This document shows positions 59,218 to 64,000 of a stretch of DNA of 64,000 nucleotides, in pieces. Below the pieces are notes generated by a model. That model ran no database searches and had not been told where the DNA came from. It worked only from the letters and a program-made list of their open reading frames with translations. Position 1 is the first letter of the stretch. Every line of letters begins with the position of its first letter. Location of the stretch: positions 17,888-81,887 of the forward strand of contig DLKT01000060.1 in the NCBI GenBank assembly GCA_002477825.1, given 5' to 3'. Made by a program: the position numbers and the translations under genes. The DNA is from Caryophanales bacterium UBA7581. GTDB lineage: Bacteria; Bacillota_I; Bacilli_A; RFN20; CAG-826.

Positions 59218-61599
59218 ATGAAAAAAAGATTGATTATATGTTCTCTTGCTCTTATTTCTTCTATTCTATCGTCGAATCCAGCGAAAAAAGTAAATGCTGA
59301 TGTCAACTTAAATCCAATCGATGGAATTTATTATCAAGAAACCTTTGAAGATAAAACCGAAGTTCCTTCTGATTTAACTTTGATTTCTGGAAAAACAAAT
59401 CTAACTGTTGAAGACGGAAAATTACATTTCTCTTATGATAGTAGTGGTTATAGCTTCGTTGCTTTACCTTTATCATTAAGTTCGTTAGGTAACTACACCA
59501 TTGATATTCGTTATGCTTTTGGATCACAGGCCTCCGATAGTGGTCGTTTCTCCGCAATTGGCTATCGTGCAAATATCGATGATACCAAAGCTTTAAAAGA
59601 ATTCTATTTAATGAACTTTAGAAGAGATGGAAGAACGGCAAATGGCGCTCGAAATGCGGGGGGTACCTTCACCGCTGATGGAGGATTAAATAACGTCGGC
59701 GCACCCGAAGTCAACAAATACTATAACATTAAGATTGTAGTGGATGGCGAAGTTGCCAAACACTATCATGAAAATGTTTTAGTGCAAACCGTCAATTTAA
59801 AAACCGATTCTAACTATCAAAAAGTTTTAGGCGCAAATGGTTATCGTGAAACAGGTGCTATCTTTATCGCTACAATGAAAACTGAATTCTTTGTGGATGA
59901 AATCACAGTTCGTCAAAATGAAAATGTGGTATCTCGTGATTATATGATGGATACTTATCACAAAAAAACCAATTTAACTAGAACTCCTTCTGTTTATAGT
60001 TCCATCAAAGATAACGCTGCATATACGAGTTTAAAGGAAGCTGCTGAAAGTAAAAAAATGCGTCCAACTGGTGTTATCATGAATTTCAATGATAATCTTA
60101 GTGTACTTGCTGATGATGGACAAATTTTAGGTACATTAGATGCGACACTTGCTTCATTCAATAAAGCGGTAATTCCTATGCTAAAAGCGGATAACGCAAC
60201 ACAAGCACAAAAAATTGCTGATTATGCAAAAGCCTCCAACTTAGTAGATGGTTTCTATGTTTCTAATCAAATGGAACTCATCCAACAAATGAAAACAGCT
60301 TATGCTAAATTGTCATCTTTATATATTTTACCCGATGACTTTACTTACTCTAAAGCAAACATCAAAACTTTAGTAGAAAATGCAAATAAAGCCAGTGTCC
60401 GTGCGATTCTTGTTCCTTCCAATTTTGAAGAAGAAGGCATCACCTATTTACAAAATCATATGATTACTGTCATGACGAAAGGCGAAACCGAAAATGAAAT
60501 CGTAGAAGGCGTTCTTCATGGCGCAACCGGTATTTATACTGGAGATGTAAATTTAGCTTACAATACTTTTAACACCTTTAAAAAAGGCACACTTACAAGA
60601 AAGCCTAACGTTATTGGTCATAGAGGTATGTTATCTTCTACTACTGTAGAAAACACACTTTCTGCCTTTAAAGAAGCTTTTGAAAAAGGTGCGAATGCAT
60701 TAGAAATGGATCTTCACGTCACTTCTGATAGAAAGATTGTTGTAAACCATGATGATAATGTAAATGGCAAGAAAATTGCGAATATGACTTTAGCGGAAGT
60801 TCAAGCCATCGATTTCATTAGAGGAAATAAAGTTCATCATTTGTCCTCTTTAGAAGAAGTCTTTGATTATTTTAAAGATAAAGATGTCATGTTAGCGCTT
60901 GAAATTAAAATCAATAACCAAGATCTCATTCCTCTCTTAAAAGAACTCTTTGAACAATATAAAGATACCGACATTCAAGAAAAATGTTTCTTCATCGGTT
61001 TCTACGATAAAATTAGTATGTTTAAATTAGTTCGTGAACAACTTCCAACCATGAGTATTGAAGTCTTCCCTTCTACGGGTGTAACCGTACAAAGCGCTAT
61101 GAACTTAGCCACACAAGTCAATGCAGCCGTGAATCCAGATAAAAATATTATTCCTGAAAACTTCATTCAAGATATGCAAGATCGTGGTTATATGGTGAAT
61201 ACCTATACCTATAATGGCACACAAGAAGAATACATTGAACATTATATTGATGGATATTTCGGTTTAACAACTGATTACCCAAATTGGTCAATGAACTTCA
61301 TTAGTGAAGTCATCAATCAAGAAATCAACATTCCTGTTGGTGAAAAAAATGCAGCTTATGTACCATTAAAAGTAAAAACAAGAAAAGGTGAAATTAAAAT
61401 CGTTTACTCTTTTGAAGCCACAAGTTCTGATATCGTTACGTTAAGTGATGGAAGAATGTATATGAAAGAAGCAAAAGACGTTGAAAGTCGTATTATTTAT
61501 CATTTTACCATTGATAATCAATACGGATACTACATCTATTCTTCTCTTCTCACCATTCATGGTCAAGCCGTAAATATTCAAGATCCTTTTAACAAGTAA
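59218..61599 (+). CDS. Secreted glycerophosphodiester phosphodiesterase with N-terminal beta-sandwich
   Basis: 793 residues. A cleavable signal peptide (about 1-28, no lipobox Cys) predicts secretion. A concanavalin-like beta-sandwich (about 35-235) is followed by a linker domain (about 240-450). The GDPD TIM barrel (about 460-700) carries the motif VIGHRG, the metal site EMDLHVTSD and catalytic His in VVNHDD, plus LALEIKIN; C-terminal beta domain to 793. GDPD enzymes hydrolyse glycerophosphodiesters or, when secreted, teichoic-acid-type glycerol phosphate polymers. With the upstream binding lipoprotein and AraC regulator it may be a phosphorus- or glycerol-scavenging unit; this is inference. 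Confidence 0.88.
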   Translation: MKKRLIICSLALISSILSSNPAKKVNADVNLNPIDGIYYQETFEDKTEVPSDLTLISGKTNLTVEDGKLHFSYDSSGYSFVALPLSLSSLGNYTIDIRYAFGSQASDSGRFSAIGYRANIDDTKALKEFYLMNFRRDGRTANGARNAGGTFTADGGLNNVGAPEVNKYYNIKIVVDGEVAKHYHENVLVQTVNLKTDSNYQKVLGANGYRETGAIFIATMKTEFFVDEITVRQNENVVSRDYMMDTYHKKTNLTRTPSVYSSIKDNAAYTSLKEAAESKKMRPTGVIMNFNDNLSVLADDGQILGTLDATLASFNKAVIPMLKADNATQAQKIADYAKASNLVDGFYVSNQMELIQQMKTAYAKLSSLYILPDDFTYSKANIKTLVENANKASVRAILVPSNFEEEGITYLQNHMITVMTKGETENEIVEGVLHGATGIYTGDVNLAYNTFNTFKKGTLTRKPNVIGHRGMLSSTTVENTLSAFKEAFEKGANALEMDLHVTSDRKIVVNHDDNVNGKKIANMTLAEVQAIDFIRGNKVHHLSSLEEVFDYFKDKDVMLALEIKINNQDLIPLLKELFEQYKDTDIQEKCFFIGFYDKISMFKLVREQLPTMSIEVFPSTGVTVQSAMNLATQVNAAVNPDKNIIPENFIQDMQDRGYMVNTYTYNGTQEEYIEHYIDGYFGLTTDYPNWSMNFISEVINQEINIPVGEKNAAYVPLKVKTRKGEIKIVYSFEATSSDIVTLSDGRMYMKEAKDVESRIIYHFTIDNQYGYYIYSSLLTIHGQAVNIQDPFNK

Positions 61600-61604
61600 A
61601 AATG

Positions 61605-61640
61605 AAAAGAGGCCTTCACTACTTAGTGAGGGCCTTTTTT
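61605..61640. terminator. Bidirectional terminator after the GDPD gene
   Basis: AGGCC-TTCACT and AGTGA-GGGCCT arms form a stem with A-tract before and TTTTTT after. The convergent minus-strand gene's TAG stop (61619-61621) lies in it. Confidence 0.85.
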
Positions 61641-62761
61641 ATTGAAAAATCAGTAAAATCAAAAATAAAATTTGCTTTAATCTTCTGCTTAGAATATCGA
61701 TAAGAACCAACGAACACTAAAGTAGCGTTAAAAAGAAGTTCTTCTTGTTTTGCTGCATAATGAATCTTAGCCGTGGGTTTTAAACATTCTTTGGCCTTAT
61801 TGAAATAAACATCATCATAGAACCATATCGCATCCGTTTCTTTTGCTAATCGTTTGATTAATTTTAATACATAATTCTTTTCTACATCAAAAGGTGGTTC
61901 AATTCCTAAAAAAGCAATTTTTTTCATGTTTTGGCAATGAACTATTTTAGTTAATGCGGTAATTATTTTTTCTTCTATTTCTTTTTCATAAGTTAAAAGC
62001 GATGGTGTGGTGAATCGATTAGTAGGACTTCTTTTAAAAAGAGAGAGATTTTTCATGATATTTAGTTTTTCTAATACATAAATCAGATCATCATTATTTT
62101 TTTCTTTTTCCATCATTTCACTTAATTGGTCTTTAAAGAATGTATTCATCATTTCATAGTAATTTTCTAGAACCAGTGGCACTTTTAAAGAAGTTTCTAT
62201 ATTGGTATAAATCGTTTCAATTTCTTGAAGATACAAAGATTCTATTAAAAAATGCATGGCTAAATGTTCTTCATCTTCTCTACAGCCAATCAGCAAGAGC
62301 AATGGATAAAAAACATTGAGAAACATATTGTTTTGATTTCGAATGATAGGCCAATTTAAAACATGTGCTTTTTTATGTCGATCATTTAAAAACTGATAAA
62401 GCGTCTGATTTATTCTAATAGAAGATGATTCTGTTAGGATAACATAAGGTAAAAGTTCCCAGGATACTTCATCTAAAATTTCCCATTCACTCTTTTTTAA
62501 TTGATTGATGATGATCCACTGAAAATCTTTCTTTAGCCAATTTTTATCGGACGAAAAAAAGATATTTTCTTTATATAACGAAAATACCTCGCTTAAACCT
62601 TGAATTCTTTTATCATAATATCCTTTTTGCAAAAAGTTGGTTTTATTTTTATCAACGTCAAAAGCCACTACTTGGTAGTGGGCTTTAGCAAATAATAATG
62701 ATAAAAATATTCCTTGTTCATCTAATCCAATAATCAGTACTTCTTCTCTTATGTTCTCCAT
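61619..62761 (-). CDS. Degenerate UDP-glucose/GDP-mannose dehydrogenase homologue
   Basis: 380 residues. The N-terminal Rossmann part reads IIGLDEQG then VVAFDVDKNKTNFLQKG, and VILTESSSIRINQTL aligns with the EST motif of UDP-sugar dehydrogenases. A central helical region (ETSLKVPLVLENYYEMMNTF) and the C-terminal strand KKIAFLGIEPPFDVEKN follow the family plan. The family's catalytic segment, normally PGFGFGGSC, reads RSPTNRFTTPS (about 244-254) with no Cys, and the Gly-rich nucleotide loop is incomplete, so dehydrogenase activity is unlikely. The frame is intact, suggesting a repurposed pseudoenzyme rather than a decaying gene. It is co-transcribed with the small gene upstream. Confidence 0.65.
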   Translation of the reverse strand: MENIREEVLIIGLDEQGIFLSLLFAKAHYQVVAFDVDKNKTNFLQKGYYDKRIQGLSEVFSLYKENIFFSSDKNWLKKDFQWIIINQLKKSEWEILDEVSWELLPYVILTESSSIRINQTLYQFLNDRHKKAHVLNWPIIRNQNNMFLNVFYPLLLLIGCREDEEHLAMHFLIESLYLQEIETIYTNIETSLKVPLVLENYYEMMNTFFKDQLSEMMEKEKNNDDLIYVLEKLNIMKNLSLFKRSPTNRFTTPSLLTYEKEIEEKIITALTKIVHCQNMKKIAFLGIEPPFDVEKNYVLKLIKRLAKETDAIWFYDDVYFNKAKECLKPTAKIHYAAKQEELLFNATLVFVGSYRYSKQKIKANFIFDFTDFSIKKALTK

Positions 62762-62763
62762 GA

Positions 62764-63105
62764 TTAATCACCATAGTCAGAACCACGGGATTTATCTTCT
62801 ACAAATAATTGTAAGCGATCAGTAATATCAAAGATTTCTAAATACACTGCATCTTCCACATGGGATAATGGTGTTTCATAATCACCTGTAAATACAACTT
62901 TGTGATTCGCTTTGACTATTCGCTTCATTTCTTCTAAAATAAGAGATAGAGATTCTGGGTAATGCCGTTGAAATTCTTCTAACTGCGTGTAGAAAATTGG
63001 TTCTACATAAAAGCAACTTCCATCTTCATAAAAATAAAGAGCTGAGAAAGGATTCTTGGCATCTTCACCTTGAGTAAGATGGGCCCATTCTTGATAATTT
63101 TTCAT
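62764..63105 (-). CDS. Small protein of unknown function
   Basis: 113 residues from ATG 63105, chosen because GGGGTGAA lies just upstream; an in-frame GTG at 63114 is a less likely start. The sequence is acidic and soluble (FSALYFYEDGSCFYVEP, VKANHKVVFTGDYETP), without recognised domains. It lies 2 nt upstream of the degenerate dehydrogenase gene, so the two form an operon. A -10 TATAAT (63131-63126) is close upstream, with -35 TTGTTT at 16-nt spacing. Confidence 0.7.
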   Translation of the reverse strand: MKNYQEWAHLTQGEDAKNPFSALYFYEDGSCFYVEPIFYTQLEEFQRHYPESLSLILEEMKRIVKANHKVVFTGDYETPLSHVEDAVYLEIFDITDRLQLFVEDKSRGSDYGD

Positions 63106-63125
63106 ACGATTCACCCCATATCATT

Positions 63126-63153
63126 ATTATACAAGTTGTGATAAAAAAAACAA
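63126..63153 (-). promoter_or_regulatory. Promoter of the small-gene operon
   Basis: -10 TATAAT (63131-63126) perfect, with -35 TTGTTT 16 nt upstream. The region is shared with the divergent HAD phosphatase gene. Confidence 0.5.
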
Positions 63154-63167
63154 CGAAAGGAGTATAA

Positions 63168-63974
63168 ATGAAAAAAGATATTAAAGCTGTCATCACCGAT
63201 ATTGATGAAACACTATTTAGTCATACATTAAAGCAAATTCCTGAAAGTGCCGTTAAAGCGGTCCACGCTCTTCAAAAAAGAGGAATTAAAGTCTTCTTAT
63301 GTTCAGGAAGAAATGAATATTTAATCCGCAAATTAGGCGTTCTAGAGCATATTACTCCTGACGGATTAATTACCATGAATGGCGCGAACGCTATTATTGA
63401 TGGGAAAATCATTTATCGTTATCCTATCCCTGAATCCGAAGTAGATGCCTTAATTAAGTTCTCTAAGCGTCTTAAATTTGGATTAACGTTAATTGAAGAA
63501 AATGAAGGACATATTAATTATGTTGATGAACGCGTAATTACCGCTCACGAAAAATATGGCACTCGATTCCCACAACCAAGAACTTTCCCCGATCATTATG
63601 ATCGAACCATTTATCAAGCAATTGCCTTCTGTGACGAACTTGATGAATCTTTATTTCTCCCTCACTTAAAAGACTGCAAATGTGCAAGATGGGATGAATA
63701 CGCTGTCGACATCATGCCCAAAGATAGTGATAAATCAAAAGGCGTTTTAGCGGTATTAGAATATTATAACTGGAAACCAGAAAACGTTTTGTGCATTGGT
63801 GATGCTATTAACGATGTAGAAATGCTTTCTTTCGCTGGTATTTCTGTAGCTATGGGAAATGCAAAAAGTGAAGCAAAAGCTGTTTCTGACTACGTTACAA
63901 CTCCCATATTAGAAGATGGATGGGCAAATGCCATGGTTCATTTTGGATTAATTACAAAAGAGGATTTAGAATAG
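63168..63974 (+). CDS. Cof-type HAD-superfamily sugar/nucleotide phosphatase
   Basis: 268 residues. HAD motifs are complete: motif I DIDETL (nucleophile Asp), motif II FLCSGR, motif III Lys in DKSKGVLAVL, motif IV IGDAINDVEMLSFAG followed by SVAMGNA. The inserted C2 cap and size match Cof/YidA-type phosphatases that act on sugar phosphates, flavin or pyridoxal phosphate compounds; substrate unassigned. AAAGGAG is 6 nt before the ATG. Confidence 0.93.
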   Translation: MKKDIKAVITDIDETLFSHTLKQIPESAVKAVHALQKRGIKVFLCSGRNEYLIRKLGVLEHITPDGLITMNGANAIIDGKIIYRYPIPESEVDALIKFSKRLKFGLTLIEENEGHINYVDERVITAHEKYGTRFPQPRTFPDHYDRTIYQAIAFCDELDESLFLPHLKDCKCARWDEYAVDIMPKDSDKSKGVLAVLEYYNWKPENVLCIGDAINDVEMLSFAGISVAMGNAKSEAKAVSDYVTTPILEDGWANAMVHFGLITKEDLE

Positions 63975-63983
63975 TCCTCTTTC
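63956..63983 (+). terminator. Terminator of the HAD phosphatase gene
   Basis: AAAGAGGA and TCCTCTTT arms around the TAG stop codon region, followed by TCG; the T-tract is short, so strength is moderate. Confidence 0.6.
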
Positions 63984-64000
63984 GTATACTGAAACTAGGA

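Noticed and set aside
1..64000. tRNA, rRNA or prophage genes
   Set aside because: No tRNA T-loop-like sequence, rRNA segment, integrase, transposase or phage structural gene was recognised in the intergenic regions or coding frames.

Overview
The window is a 64 kb piece of an AT-rich bacterial chromosome. TGA is used as a stop (for example the ATGA overlap at 896-899), so the code is standard rather than the Mycoplasma code. Gram-positive features are strong AAAGGAG-type ribosome binding sites, at least eleven N-terminal Cys lipoproteins, LacI regulators with cre-like sites, no outer-membrane genes, and short intergenic regions with intrinsic terminators. The oversized MsmK/UgpC-like ATPases recall wall-less Bacilli. 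I infer an uncultured gut or rumen member of the Bacilli/Mollicutes side of the Firmicutes that lives on plant polysaccharides; no rRNA or tRNA is present to prove it.

Two large glycan-use operons on the minus strand dominate. Operon A (about 10.9 kb down to the left edge) is solute-binding lipoprotein, two permeases, GH2, ATPase, cytoplasmic GH43 and a GH43 lipoprotein cut by the window start. Operon B (41.2 down to 25.66 kb, 12 genes) is two Big_2 lipoproteins, two GH43 lipoproteins, binding protein, two permeases, ATPase, GH36 alpha-galactosidase, small GH43 and an acetylesterase lipoprotein; a plus-strand LacI regulator diverges from it. The logic in both is surface lipoproteins that bind and trim the glycan, ABC import of oligosaccharides, and cytoplasmic glycosidases that finish them. 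The likely substrate is arabinose-, galactose- or xylose-decorated, acetylated hemicellulose or pectin; this is inference.

Between the two operons are a Big_2 lipoprotein plus RDD membrane protein pair, a MATE exporter, a second LacI regulator, a 923-residue multidomain lipoprotein, a GH3 plus SGNH-esterase operon, a Fic protein whose promoter carries spaced inverted repeats, and enolase.

From 42.4 kb on the genes are mostly housekeeping: a gene-poor stretch with 33-bp tandem repeats, an AbiE type IV toxin-antitoxin pair flanked by diverged copies of a terminator element, an RlmD-type methyltransferase, metG, rpmE, a NYN-LOTUS protein and a heterodimeric ABC exporter. Then come a three-gene membrane locus ending in LemA, an AraC regulator divergent from a surface lipoprotein plus secreted glycerophosphodiesterase, a degenerate UDP-sugar dehydrogenase homologue, and a HAD phosphatase.

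Regulatory DNA is unusually readable: cre/LacI-type sites lie inside or beside several lipoprotein promoters, an 18-bp palindrome covers the operon B promoter, and a hairpin puts the SGNH gene's ribosome binding site in its loop. Best candidates for new biology are the Fic operator array, the doubly inserted sugar ATPases, a recurrent unnamed lipoprotein module, and the LemA-associated membrane trio.
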